NCBI GenBank assembly: GCA_963556145.1
Contig: OY744461.1
Location: forward strand, 7,512,891-7,576,890
DNA: 64,000 bases
Source of the DNA: Hygrocybe punicea
Lineage: Eukaryota > Basidiomycota > Agaricomycetes > Agaricales > Hygrophoraceae
Direction: 5' to 3'
In this document: one piece after another, positions 34,901-48,104 of the stretch
Position numbering within the stretch: position 1 is the first letter of the stretch
Layout: each line of letters starts with the position of its first letter
Translations under genes and position numbers: made by a program
Notes under the pieces: model-generated
Told to the model about the DNA's origin: nothing
Database searches by the model: none
Seen by the model: the letters and a program-made list of their open reading frames with translations, nothing else

Positions 34901-35202
34901 TATCGCGCTCGCGGGTAATTGCTCGGTTGGCATCACAGCGAGCGGCGTCAAATTCGAGTTCTGGCGCAGTTCCCGAGTGTGGGGTTACATCTGTGACTGG
35001 TCGGACGAGGTCAAGCTTTGGTGCAGGGAAGCGCAAGTCGTTTGGCGATGTGAAAGGGGGAAGAGGGAGCGATATTGTAATGAGTGCGAAGAAGCGGGCC
35101 CGGCAGAGTGAGTATGCGCGGCGGAAGAGTCGGGTTGTGATGGGTGAGAGAGCTGTGGGTGAGGAGGTGGTGGGCGGAATGGACGCAGAGGCTGAGAACT
35201 GA
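31934..35202 (+). CDS. SAP-domain protein with long basic Ser-rich tail
   Basis: SAP domains are small DNA-binding helices found in chromatin and chromosome proteins. Three exons (31934-32330, 32390-33805, 33857-35202) give 1052 aa. The SAP domain lies at about residues 10-50 (LHSLKRDQLVKLCKIHAIKA, then GKNTDLIDRLKRHAE). The rest is predicted disorder: an acidic/Pro-rich middle, the conserved-looking segment QRRAGDPDPGDGPAIVQAGV, a basic coiled stretch EERMRQKEREAIRRKLDMNK, and a very basic Ser/Arg/Thr-rich C-terminal third with reiterated TRSS and GSRSG motifs. The plan recalls metazoan NUSAP (SAP domain plus basic microtubule-binding region), but this is analogy only. The function is not known to me. 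Confidence 0.82.
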
Positions 35203-35535
35203 GCGAAGCCGTGAAATGTTGCAATTTTTTTATTATCTCTGATGCCCTCTTTCTTGGTCTGTTCAATCATATGTATTGGTATATGTATTGGCTGTCTGTT
35301 CCTCAACAATGCTGGACATTCATAATAATGGATAAGTCTTTACAGATTATTGTCTTTTCTGGTAAGAGCTATAATTATTGATTGAAGCCAATGTGGGTCC
35401 ATATTTGGTTATGTGGAGGCCAAACAATTTCTAAATATGGTATAAAGGCGATTGGTTGTGACGTGACGATCAACTATACGGTCACACTCATATGTCACAA
35501 ATTGCTTGTTACCGACAAGTTATAAGCTGGCGGGA
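35203..35535 (+). promoter_or_regulatory. Upstream region of the first Clp1-like gene
   Basis: A good TATA box (TATAAAG, 35441-35447) is followed by ATTGG, an inverted CCAAT. An ATG at 35491 opens a 28-codon upstream ORF that overlaps the main start in another frame and ends at TAG near 35578. Confidence 0.5.
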
Positions 35536-36808
35536 ATGGAGCTGCTTATTCCCCAATCACCAGCATTCTTCCCCCCCGAACCAGTTACAGCGGCCCCATC
35601 ACCAATACTTTTGTTTCTAGCCATAATGGTCCTCCAAACCGCCAACTACTCCAGACGCGCCGTAGAATGCGAGAATACTCCCCCAGTCAACAAAATCAAC
35701 GGTTTGACAAAATCCTTGACTTCCCGTATCCGCAACAGTATTCAAGATGCGTCTCGACGCAGGCGGGCTCGTGCAACTGGCGGGGCACATAGTCCGCGAT
35801 ACGCCGTCGAGCAGGCCAAACGCCGTAGTGCTACCAAATCACCCCCCTCTGTCCGCTTCGACGTCGCCGCTCTGCCGCGCACCCCACCACGAGTCGCAGA
35901 GAAGGACGTGGAAATGAAGGACGCGTTGCCGTTGCCCACTTCCCAACAACTTCCCACCACTCCCATTACACTTCCTCGATACCTTGCGCGTCCTGAGTAC
36001 CGTGAGATCTCAATGGATGTGATTACCTCTATCGATCCAGAATTGAAAGATACAACCTTGGACTATATCTTGGACGGCTTACAAAATCTTGGACCGAGGT
36101 GTGTTTCGGCCACCCTGTCCTTTGCCTTGATTCATTTACTCATTCTATTCTCTTGCTAGGATGCTCCAAGTCCTGTCAGGCGTCCAAGCCGACCCTATTA
36201 GAAACATCCTGCCGAAAGAGCTCAGCATCCTCGTAAACGATATCTCCTTGGACATGCCCACGCACATGTTCGCTGTTTATTCCCGCCAGACCAATACTGC
36301 CGCCCGCCGCCGAGTTACCCTTTTCCCTGTGCACAATATCGTGCTCGCCTCCCATTGCGCTAATCTCCCAAAACTCCCCTTGTCACACAAAGTCGAGTGC
36401 CCCGCTACCCCTGGTTCTCGGGTCACCGTTCCCGTTATTCCATTGTGCATTCCGTCTCCGCAGACCTTTCCCAGCCTCTCCGCCTACCTCTACACCAAAC
36501 GCACAGACCTTCTACTTATGTCGCTCCTGCCCTGTGCCCCTCCAGCATCACTTTCCCCCGGAGAGACGGACCCCACGACACTGTTGCAGTTTGCAACAAA
36601 ACTAGCGGGGACATATACCGCGCAAGCATTGCTCCACCACGCAATGACGGTGAATGGCCTGTGGCGGAACGTGTGCGCATTAGGAATTTTTGACGATAAC
36701 CTGTGGGGCATTATGGACCTTGCTTGGGAGATTGTCATCACCGCGCTTGCCATCGGCACGGGAAACGTGGAGGCGGTTTTGGGTTCGCAGCTCCCCATGA
36801 CACCGTGA
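35536..36808 (+). CDS. Clp1-like developmental protein
   Basis: Clp1 (clampless1) of Coprinopsis and its Ustilago orthologue control clamp formation and dikaryon growth downstream of the mating-type proteins; the biochemical activity is unclear. Exons 35536-36098 and 36160-36808 give 403 aa from the first ATG, or 373 aa from the second good ATG at 35626 (MVLQTANYSRR). The shorter form is closer to the length I remember for Clp1. Conserved-looking blocks are LFPVHNIVLASHCANLPKLP, VPVIPLCIPSPQTFPSLSAY followed by LYTKR, and NGLWRNVCALGIFDDNLWG. The N-terminal half is basic and Pro-rich. I assign the family from memory of Clp1-like sequences, and it is supported by the second copy next door. Confidence 0.75.
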
Positions 36809-37179
36809 CATATCTTTTGTGATGCGACGTGTTCTAGGGTTTTTACCATATTATATCTTTATCAGTCTTTATGGACTTGACGTAGTCTCGGTGTGCACAG
36901 TAATATGATCTCCTTCCTCCTTTGAAGTGTCGTGTTGCCGCAAATCGAATAAGAATCATATGCATAGTATGAAAGACTACCTACATTTCTGGAACGATTA
37001 TTTAAAACTTTCTATTGTAAGTAACCAACAAGTGTGCAATCCTGTAATACTGTAAGACTAGATGATCCATAAGCTTTAAGCCCTTGGCAACATAGAATTC
37101 GAAAGAGACTGTTGTAGCGTAAACGAGTACGAAGAGTTTTGGTTAAAAGCGTGGTCCTTGGATTCAAATTGGGGTTCGT
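36809..37179. other. Convergent 3' ends of the Clp1-like pair
   Basis: 371 bp between the two facing stop codons. No ORF is supported. The interval presumably holds both 3' UTRs. Confidence 0.5.
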
Positions 37180-37928
37180 CTATCCGCGGCTCCTTTCGCG
37201 CACCGCCGTCCCTTCGCGCTGGGATATCCGCCGAGCTTCTGCGGTGACATTCCATGCCGTCTGCACAAGTTCGACGACCACCTTGTCACGTAGACCCAAA
37301 GCCAGGATATTCTTCCACAAGCCCTGGTTATGCATCACATGCCGCTGCAGTTGCTCCTCGTTGCAAAGTTGCGCCATTACCTGCGCCATCGCCGCAGCGT
37401 TTGGAAACTCCTCGATGACCTGTGGGGGGAGGAGGCGCCATGCGAGGAGATTTGTTTGAGTCTCAAGGCCTAGGCCAAAGAGCAGAAGCAGCGGTACCGA
37501 AGGGACATGCGGGACGCTGATGGGGACTACGGGGAGGGTGACGACCTGGCGGTGTGACAGGGCCGTCCCGTCATTTGGGACAAGCGAGATCTGCACTGGT
37601 GGAGATGGCGGGAGAAAATCTACGCCGAATTTAGTCACGTAGAGATCGACTTGGATGGGAATCATGACGTGTGCCGACTCGACGCCGGAGGTCATGGAGG
37701 AGGAGACTGCCAGGACGTGGGTAGGTATGTGAGCGTCACGCAAGACAGACATGTCGAAAGAGGTCGGAAGAGGCGTGCCCACTTCAAGCGTCTGGGCGGA
37801 AACATTGAAGTGGTGACACAGGGCACTGTAATTACATGAAGCTCTCAAAAACAAATTGGATAAAGGAAATGAATGTAGAGAACAAACGTGAGAGGTTCCT
37901 CATTCGCGAGAAATGTTGCGTGTTGCAT
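37180..37928 (-). CDS. Second, shorter Clp1-like protein
   Basis: Exons 37928-37888 and 37825-37180 give 228 aa. It aligns by eye with the C-terminal two thirds of the gene at 35536-36808: DMSVLRDAHIPTHVLAVSS, VVTLPVVPISVPHVPSVPLL matching VPVIPLCIPSPQTFPSL, ETQTNLLAWRLLP matching KRTDLLLMSLLP, and NQGLWKNILALGLRDKVV matching NGLWRNVCALGIFDDNL. The basic N-terminal region of the longer paralogue is absent. Divergence is high, so the duplication is old, or the copies came together secondarily. The intron donor is GTTTGT, somewhat weak. Confidence 0.72.
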
Positions 37929-39382
37929 GTTGGCGGCCAAGGCGTGCGTGTATTGTCTACGGCGTAAAAAATTAAAAATGAAGGCCTTGGTGGGCGGCCT
38001 GGGCGTCGTAGGGAGCGTTGTATATCTTCAATGAGTGTGAGAGAGGACCTTGGATGCTGACCGTATTAAAAGAAAGTCGGGCAACTAATGGAGATTATAA
38101 TTCAATATGGCATGGAAAAGGATTTGCCAGGACGGAGAAGGACGAAAGAAGAAGAGGGGGCAGGGTATTGGCAAGGACTCACACAACGGGCGCCGAAACG
38201 TCGAGATTAACGGGGAACTAAAATATGATTAGTACAGCGAGGTGCTGGTCATGAAGGACACGAAGTCGAGTCTACGGGTATCCAATTATTCCCCAACGAA
38301 ATTTGGGTCTGGCCCTGGCAGGAAAGCCGAAATGGGCCGAATGAAATAAAGTTCTTGTAAAAGGGACATGCATTTGTCTGAAAAAGTCGTGGTTGCCCCA
38401 GACGACCCAGGGTTTGCATGGAGAAGAAGTTTCAAGCAGTCCTCGAGGCGGAAACTGGGTTTCAAGGACCTGTAGACGGAATGGTGGGCGGGAGTTACCT
38501 TTTAGAATAAATTGGACAACGTTATTTATTTACATTATAATTCGAAACGCGATCTCATAAAATACAAGGACTTGCGCGGCGAGAGTAGGCGTGTCAACAA
38601 CGGTTCGTTTTTTTACCGACAAGAGTAGCAAGAAAACATCATAGACAGTGACTACATCCGAGTCCGTCTACAATTCTCCCATCAGATGAAACACGGCAAA
38701 ATGAAATGCAATCAAGGTATCAGTTGTTGAGATCATGCGAAGCCTCTTTTCTTACTTGGATGGCCCAGATCTGAGCGCTATTTCGAGCATGCTGGATCCG
38801 ACTTAGTCAGATCCGCTCAGTTCCTAATTCGTTTACTTGTCAAATCCAAAGGGGGGACAGAGAAGGCTCACCCAACAAGAATACCCCTGTCAAACCTTCG
38901 CTTCGGACACTTTTGCAACAACCGGGAACAAAACAACGTGTTCCTCTGTAACGGGTGTTTGCGTTTGCAGTAGGGTAAAGAGGACTCTGCAGGACAGCAA
39001 CGCGCGGATGCCCGAGATGGGAAGTCGAGAGAGGAGGAAGCTCCTTCCTGCAAGAATAGAAGTATGTATGTGCCGAAATAGTAAGCCGAAGTAACATGCT
39101 GACTGCCAGCTTTACGGGGTGCGACTCCCTTCGGTAGCCTGAAACAGGGTGATTCGTGAACATGACCATTGAATGATTGAAGTTAAAAGAAATGTGTCAC
39201 CCATCGTTCCCGGGTGATAATAGCAATTCAGCCACAACTGTTATCGGAAGAACACAACCATATTGTTGGAGGAATGAGGCGGCTAGGTTGAGTACTCAGA
39301 ATGGATAAAAGTGTCGTTGGTGCGCCTGTTTTGAGCTGCATCGGGTAGAAGAAGTGGCGCCCTCACGCAAAACGCATGATGT
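37929..39382. other. 1.45-kb gap with no gene seen
   Basis: The part next to 37928 should be the promoter of the shorter Clp1-like gene. The remaining frames (for example 38837-39169 on both strands) are short, overlapping and without family resemblance. No RNA gene was recognised. Confidence 0.45.
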
Positions 39383-39760
39383 CTAACTGGCCTTCGGATC
39401 CACTTGCATAGTCCAGTAGGGCATTCCACCGTCGGTCGTTTTTGGCAATGCCCTGTTCGCCGCGAGATTTTTTGTTACCATGCGAAGAAGTTGAATTTCA
39501 CGATTGTCTGGATCTGGACCAATGTGGATGAATGTAGCTTCGATCTTCCTCCCGATGAATGTGCGGTAACAGGGGAGATCCCGTATAGAAGACGTAGCAG
39601 TCGCAGCCTGAAAGGCTATACGCTCAAAGAACCATTGCAGCTCGTCTGCCAACGTTAAAGGCTTCATCTGAAAGTGGAATGTGCCAAAATCGAGCGGTAC
39701 ACCGATAAAATAGGAAGTAGCCGTCTCGCAGGAACATCTAGGTTTCAAGACGGCCGCCAT
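39383..39760 (-). CDS. Possible small hypothetical protein
   Basis: A 125-codon frame from an ATG, with mixed composition (MKPLTLADELQWFFERIAFQ, RTFIGRKIEATFIHIGPDP). It looks more protein-like than the surrounding frames, but I recognise no family and no splice partners. It could be a relic or the last exon of an unrecognised gene. Confidence 0.3.
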   Translation of the reverse strand: MAAVLKPRCSCETATSYFIGVPLDFGTFHFQMKPLTLADELQWFFERIAFQAATATSSIRDLPCYRTFIGRKIEATFIHIGPDPDNREIQLLRMVTKNLAANRALPKTTDGGMPYWTMQVDPKAS

Positions 39761-41418
39761 TGGTCAGATGGGGGCCAACGAGGTATCAGCGCAAGACTTA
39801 ACCCCTTCTGATCAGAGAACGATAGATTCGTCTCTGTCTTGGAAAATAGTGAGCGTCGTGGACGGAACCAAACGAGTAAAAGGTTGAAATTCCTCTGGCA
39901 GAGCATTGTTCCTGTGCGCGAATCCGCGTAACTCGGGATATCAGCGGACATCATGATGAGATTGCTTGTTGATAGGGCCTCAGCTCAACGTACAGTATGT
40001 CACATCTTGTATGACAACCTGCATGGCAAGATTATGATTGACGGGTTGCCAAGATATCAGAAGTGGCTACACACTGCAACATTTTTCAAAGCTTTTTAGG
40101 GGTACAGCCATCGATCGTGTCTCTTAACAGGTAAAATTTCTTCGAGGTTTGCACAACTGAAGCCCACTATGCCTGTAGTAAAATCATATCTGGAAGCTAC
40201 CGCACCCGGTATCGAAGCCTGCAACATATCTATAATCAATTTGTAACGACTTTTGAATGAAGAATAAAGCAAGAAACATGACTGACCATGACTGACATGA
40301 TTGAAATCGACAGGCTGTTATGATAGATATGTCGAAAAGCCGAAGGGAACCCAAAATATAGATCAAATTAGGACTGGACAGATGCGATACGTACACTGGG
40401 AAACCGTAAAACGGCGGTGCCATCTCGAAGTATTGGTAACCACACGGGCAAATTCCCCCAACTGACCGTCCCAGCGGCGTCAATGTCATCACCCAAATGG
40501 AAATATGGGTCATCGCCATTCCCGCACTGTCTCGAGTTTCGAAAACGAGTCTCGTGCTTGGATCATTGAATATAGCCCATGGGCGTTTCGATTATAGAGG
40601 GCACATTGTTTGAAAAGGCAGTTTGGATAACTGCATCCAATAAAACAGAGGAGAGACTAGCCTCGTATCACCAAGACCAGTTCCATAGATGGCCTGGGTT
40701 ACCACTGTTTGAAACATGTACAGTTTGGCAGGTCAGCGCCGCCATATGGATATAGCTTCATCACAATGGACGAGATAGTTGCTGACCGCGGGACTCAGTG
40801 ACAGGGATACAAGCAAGGTTTCCATGCCGTCTCACATTTGTGAAATACCTCAAGAAAACGTAAAGCTATTGTATGAAAGACTTGTTCGGTTTCCTACAGA
40901 CGACAAAATTGAGCATGCAACACCTTGGACGGACCGGAAGACCTTTAACCTCCATATATATTCTACCTCTTCGTCGAAAGTTATGAGGTATTTCCACGTC
41001 AGAAATGCGGAAGCTGTGACTTGGTTTCTTCTGACAAAATGTGGAGAGAGTGACAGCCAAAAAGAATACGTACTGGATGATAGCTGGCAGCTGTGAAATA
41101 TCAACTATGTCAAACACGGTCAACATCTTCGACACCGAAAATCATTTGGCAAGTCGACGTCGTCACCCAGTTGGGTGGTGGAGGAGGGAGGTTCAGTGAG
41201 CTTGCACCAGTCATTTTGTTAACCCGCAATTCAGGACAATGCCCACCGATATTATGTTCTTGCCGTATCCCCAGAATTTACTTCAAGCCGCAGGAACACG
41301 GTTTCCCATGAAGTGATTTCCCTGGTTGCTCAGTGCTCAGCGCTCAGGGGTTCAACGATACGATAATCGCCGCCGAAGCTGCTTCAGTTCGCACGTGGAG
41401 GACGGTGTAAACGCGTAA
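39761..41418. other. Sparse region with one candidate ORF
   Basis: The best frame is 40779-41096 (+), about 90 codons from an internal ATG near 40824 (MPSHICEIPQENVKLLYERL) to QL-stop. It is soluble and mixed in composition but matches nothing I know. The - strand frame at 40184-40519 looks incidental. No other gene is supported. Confidence 0.35.
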
Positions 41419-42774
41419 ATGGTTGGTCAGCAGCTTCAAGTTGAAAACCGCCAACCAATGCACAGCAGTATAATTATACCAGTGAATTTAGAGGACCAGA
41501 GTATCCTAGTCCACAACTTTACTCTCAACTCCCCGTCTCAGTCAACACCATCGAACGCTCTCCTCGAAATTGGACGGGATCTCGTTCGCAAAGCAGTGGA
41601 ATCCAAGGGGTGGTCGACCCCACACAAATTTGACGCGTCCACTTTCAGTATGTACATTGACCGTTCCTGTAGATGGGAAACCCAACGCCAGCCTTCATCA
41701 AGGTACCCCTCGACATGCCTATATCTTTTCTCAAGCCTTGCCTGTCATTGGTCATGAAACACCGCCTGTGATGTATCGAGAGTGGGGTACCCCCTCTGAT
41801 GTAGATGATATTTTGTTCTCCCTGAGCGAGTTGGAGGACTTCGAGAGTACGGATCTTGACGATCTCTCTGCGTTCTGCCATCGGGACATTTCTAGTCGCA
41901 CGGCTAAACATAAATCACTGGCATCCGAAACCCTTCCGGCTAAACGAAGGAGAGTTGACATTTCCTCTCCGAAAACCATCATCCCACAAGTGAACCCTGA
42001 AAATTATCTATCATATCTTTCCAACTCTGACGCAGTTTTTTACAGCCCCATTTCCATCAGGCTCCGTCCGCCAAGCCGCTCCCTTCGGATGTTCACATCG
42101 CTCCTTACCGGAAAACGATTCCTCGACCTATCAGCCCACACATATCATCTACAGTCCGTGATCATCTACGAACCCCGTATGCACAGTGTGCCTGGATCGT
42201 CCCAGTGAGGGGTGTGTTACCATGGGAAGGGTGCTCATCGGCCGTTGTACTAGCGCCGACGGCCGGAAACGAGGCTCATGTTCCGGATCTGCCTCAGCCA
42301 GTGAACGAAAACTGTCAGATAGCATGGACCTACCCGTCACTCCTCGATTTCTGGTTGTTCCTCCTTGCCGTAAGCGATGCGAAGACCCTTGGTCCAATAG
42401 CTCTCTCGTTCCACCCCTCTTCCATTAGTCACCTCAAATCCTATTCACACACTGTTGTACTAGACGTATCTGTTACTTGCCAGGATTTTACAGGAGTGGC
42501 TGTCACTGGCGGACAGATCGGAACGGCGGATAGTGGTTCCACAACGAACTATCGTACGCCCTTGCTAGCAGTCGACCACATAAAGGTTTACCACGAGGTG
42601 GCTTGTACCATGCTTATCCGGAATGTGCTTGATGCCTGGGGTTATCAACCGGCTGCATCGGGAGGTTTCTCCGATCCAGTGGATACTGGTGGAATAAAGC
42701 AGAAAGTCCGAGTTCTGAAAGGCGCGAAACTGGTATTGGTTGACGAGCGCTCCAAAGGGGTGTTGATTTCCTAG
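41419..42774 (+). CDS. Conserved protein of unknown function
   Basis: Three exons (41419-41647, 41703-41989, 42046-42774) give 414 aa. Without splicing the frame breaks twice. With a 55-nt intron (GTATGT...CAAG) and a 56-nt intron (GTGAAC...TTTTACAG) it becomes continuous. Segments that look conserved are PVMYREWGTPSDVDDILFSL, VRDHLRTPYAQCAWIVPVRG, PWEGCSSA, QIAWTYPSLLDFWLFLLAV, HIKVYHEVACTMLIRNVLDA and the C-terminal LKGAKLVLVDERSKGVLIS. A basic KRRRVD lies mid-protein, a possible nuclear signal. I believe agaricomycetes share this family as an uncharacterised protein, but I can name no domain. Confidence 0.72.
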
Positions 42775-43689
42775 CGCTAATTCGAAGCCCAGCCCGATAT
42801 TCGCCTCACAGTCTTCGGTAAACAGGACAGGACATCTGACAACCAGTACCACTCATGTCCTACTATGCCTACTGTCGAAATCGATCGACAGTAAAGGATG
42901 CCCGATTCCCAGCCTCATACAGTACACTAGCGTGCGGAAGACGTGGCAAACGAAACATCCGCGCGAAGGGATCCCACCGTCTCCTGGCGACCTGTTACTT
43001 GATTGGATCCATCTTCCAAGGTATGAGAAGGGCATTCTGAAGTACGGGTTTTTGCACCTTATCCGTCGACTTGGCATATTTTTTCTGGTACTTACACACT
43101 CCGTTTTTTTAGCTTCCTCCCCTTCGATGCCGTGATATGCGCATGGCTTTGGAAGGACATTCCATGCTTGATGGAGTCATGCTTATTCCTATCCCACCAG
43201 TCGTCCATCTCATCTCATCTTTGAGGCCGGTTACAAATAGGGGCTCGTTCTGGGTTGTATAACAGCTCGAGGGACATATACCAGACCAATGCCCTCACGA
43301 ACGGCTAGTACAAACTCGTATAGATCCATCGCTCCTTCTGCCCTTACGTTCCTCATCTCATTGAACTCCATGGCGAAATTGGTGCCCCCACGATATCTAC
43401 GTCGTACGGGATGGGCCTGAAGGAGTCGTTGGCACCAGGAGAAACCGGAGCCATGCTTTTCCCAGCGAACTGTCGATGATGGAACTTTTACCCCGGCCAC
43501 AAGATTATGTGCGAAATTATGCGAACTGTACCATTGATCACTTCATCACAAAAGATGGGCATTCGAAGGTTGAATGTGTTACTGATACCCCAACAGATCC
43601 GTCCCCTACTAGGCAATGTGTACATGTCCAATATCAAGAATAACAGTTAACTATGCGGTATATCATAGTACGAACAGCAGAATAGAAAA
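42775..43689. other. 0.9-kb gap with no gene seen
   Basis: Short frames only. The - strand frame at 43231-43500 (MEFNEMRNVRAEGAMDLYEF) is the most protein-like but has no recognisable family or splice context. Confidence 0.4.
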
Positions 43690-45735
<2,046 letters not shown>

Positions 45736-45924
45736 GAAAAGAAAACTTTTGCTGTTCAAGATGCTCGAGCAAGTATGAAAATGTATGTATTTTCGAGCGC
45801 AAAACGGTGCTGGTAAATCGGATTATTGGCAAGTGGATAGCCCTGGCTCTGGCCCAGGAGTCCTTCGCTACGCGTAATGATAACCGATCCGACAGTTCCG
45901 GTTTAGCCCAGTTTGTAGTCTGGT

Positions 45925-46309
45925 TTACTCTTCGTGGCCCTCGTCACCCCACACTTTCTGAGCAGCCATGTACGTTATATACCCGTCACTGAAAAGTACA
46001 CCTCCAACCCCGGGATCGCGAGAATATCATCTGCAGTCACTCCAACCGGCGTGTACCAATCGTCTTCCCCTGTTCTTTGATTGTAGAATGAGGGCTCTCC
46101 AGAGTCTCCACGCGAGTGTGTCTTGATAAATTTCCAGTCCTTCGGTAAGGGAGCTGGCTGCGTGAGTTATTTCAGCCAAAAGATGGCACCTTTGGAGACA
46201 GATCACACCTCTGTCCTGTCATCTGCGTCCTATTGTGGTGATCTGGAAACGCGTGGCAAGTTCAAGCCCCAAAAAGCCCCGTAACGAAAGCATGTGGAGA
46301 CTCACTCAT
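45925..46309 (-). CDS. Small WW-like protein, model uncertain
   Basis: A reading frame at about 46158-45970 encodes PLPKDWKFIKTHSRGDSGEP and SFYNQRTGEDDWYTPVGVTA, with Trp/Tyr spacing that recalls a WW domain. A model with start ATG 46309, a first exon of 4 nt (ATGA), a long first intron ending CAG/CT, and a last 44-nt intron (GTGTAC...GCTCAG) ending KVWGDEGHEE gives about 60 aa. Alternative: the last intron is unused and the protein ends YFSVTGI. The coding segment itself seems genuine, but the ends are insecure. It lies 190 bp upstream of IDP1 on the same strand. Confidence 0.45.
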
Positions 46310-46417
46310 TCTGAAGGTAGCCTAGGAAGCAGAGGACTCGAGAGACAGTCCCAAATATAACAATGCTGTTCAAATAATGACCATTTATGATGTCGCTGCA
46401 CGTAGCAGCGCTGGCCA

Positions 46418-47656
46418 TTATCCAGAATGCCTCGACCCCACAAGATTCACGATCCCTTCGACCAATCCCCGCATCACTTCACTCTTCTCCCTTCCGACGC
46501 TCAGCACCTCCTCATGCGACACAACGACGGGTGGGGGCAGCTCCATCCGCATCCCAGCCAGCTGTTCATCAGAAAGTCATGAACCAGAGTTTCAGGGGAT
46601 CCAAGAGAAAAAAGCAGAACGCTCACCTCGGCCTCGACCTCGGCCTTGATGCTACGTTCCGTGTCTGGAATGACCACGGCGTTCGTGACGAGGCTCAACA
46701 CGAGTACGCGCAGACCTTCCTCGCGTGCAGCGACTACTTCCGGAACCGTGCTCATTCCGACCACGTCCGCGCCGGCGTTACGTAAGAACCGGCCCTCTGC
46801 AGGCGTTTCGTAGGTTGGCCCGCTCACCCACGCGTAGGTCCCTTCCGCAAGGGCGTCCGCAGGGAGCGCGAGATAGTGCGCTGCGAGGAAAGCGAGTCGC
46901 CTGAGCACGGGTGAGTATGCGTCGGACAGCGGGAGGAACCGTGCGTGCGCTGGAGATGTGAGCGGGCCGAAGAGCGGGTTGAGACCGGTCAGGTTTGGGA
47001 GGGCGAGGTGGTCACGAACGACGACGACTGTGAGTGACAATGGGTATGCTGGCATGACTAGATAAGATGGGTGCGTACTGGTACCGACTGGTATGGCAGG
47101 ATTGAGTGACCCGCTGGCATTCGTAACTGTGATGTCGTCAGGACGACGACTAGGGGACGGACAGTGAAGTAGACACGCACTGATGATGTCGGTCACACCC
47201 AAACCCGCCATCACTCTTATCGGGTAAGCAACTGTTGAGAGCTTGTGGCCTTCATAGGGATGGAACTGATGGGTCGTAAAGCGGGATTCGTCAGTATCAC
47301 GACAAGGCGAGGCGATTAGAGGCTCAGGCTATCGAAACCGTACGTACGCGTCCGAGCATCGCCACTACAGGCACATCCACACCTTGTCCCACAATCCCAA
47401 ACGCCAACATGCTCGTATGCCCCGGGACTGCGCCAAGCAAGTTAGAATTGTCCAACTTCGATAGAGAGGCCTCACCAGTGCTTTTAGCAAAGCCTTCCAG
47501 TTCCTCGTACGGTACCTGCACGACGTCGCGAAGACTGCCCACCAGTCCGCTAAGCCCTGATCCGCACACTATGCCGATGCGAGGTGTTTTTAGACGTTCT
47601 GGCAGGAGGCTGGAAAGAGTTTGTTTGACCGAGGCTATCCGTATGTGTTCTGCCAT
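46418..47656 (-). CDS. PNP1: Purine nucleoside phosphorylase
   Basis: It splits inosine and guanosine with phosphate to the free base and ribose-1-phosphate in purine salvage. Five exons (47656-47348, 47265-47181, 47126-47085, 47027-46627, 46561-46418) give 326 aa. Family marks are RIGIVCGSGLSGL (phosphate loop), VPGHTSMLAFG, FHPYEGHKLSTVAYPIRVM, the DHLALPNLTGLNPL substrate region, GTYAWVSGPTYETPAEGRFL, GADVVGMSTVPEVVAAREEG and VLSLVTNAVV. Length and order match trimeric PNPs of the PNP/MTAP class. All introns are short and canonical. Confidence 0.94.
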
Positions 47657-48104
47657 TGGGTTATCTTGCTGGTTTCACTGACGCTTACGTACACACAGAG
47701 ACACGTGACCTCAGGACTGATGATATCCGTTTCCGGCTTGGCGGTGTGATGTAGGAGTTGCCCGCGGCGATCCACGCAGAAGGGAAGGATTACGCTGTCG
47801 TTATCGGTATCACCAGGCTCGGAACCGAAGAGATGCGAAAGCTCAATGAGGGAGTTGGAGTCCCTAAGCTGGGGAAGGAAGTCCTTGACATTTCTCGCAG
47901 TCTCCACAATATTCCCAGACTAGTTCGAGATGACGGATGAAGCGGGTGATTGAAGATGGGTGGAATTGGAAGAGGCGACAGCGCATGCGCATATGCATAA
48001 GCGATTGCACGTAGGTAGATGAACGAGCTGAGGATAGTAAGCAGAGTCTACGAGTCCGAGTCGCGTCCTAACCACCAAGTAACGTGACTGTTGGTCCTTA
48101 CAAG
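47657..48104. promoter_or_regulatory. Intergenic region between PNP1 and the next + gene
   Basis: 448 bp between divergent starts. Frames on both strands stay open over 47700-47940 (for example VKDFLPQLRDSNSLIELSHL on the - strand, GTEEMRKLNEGVGVPKLGKE on the +). One of these could be an exon of a small gene, but neither has a good start or a recognised family. Confidence 0.35.

Noticed and set aside
32787..35309. Long - strand ORFs opposite the SAP gene (up to 486 codons)
   Set aside because: They are antisense shadows of a Ser/Arg-rich GC-rich coding sequence, where stop codons are rare on the reverse strand.
40184..40519. 111-codon - strand ORF
   Set aside because: Irregular composition with no recognisable motif and no flanking exons.
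43231..43500. 89-codon - strand ORF between the unknown gene and IDP1
   Set aside because: No family or splice signals that extend it. It may be chance.
47635..47940. Overlapping ORFs on both strands between PNP1 and the membrane-protein gene
   Set aside because: Each looks mildly protein-like, but neither has a convincing start, splice partners or a family. I mention them in the intergenic entry only.
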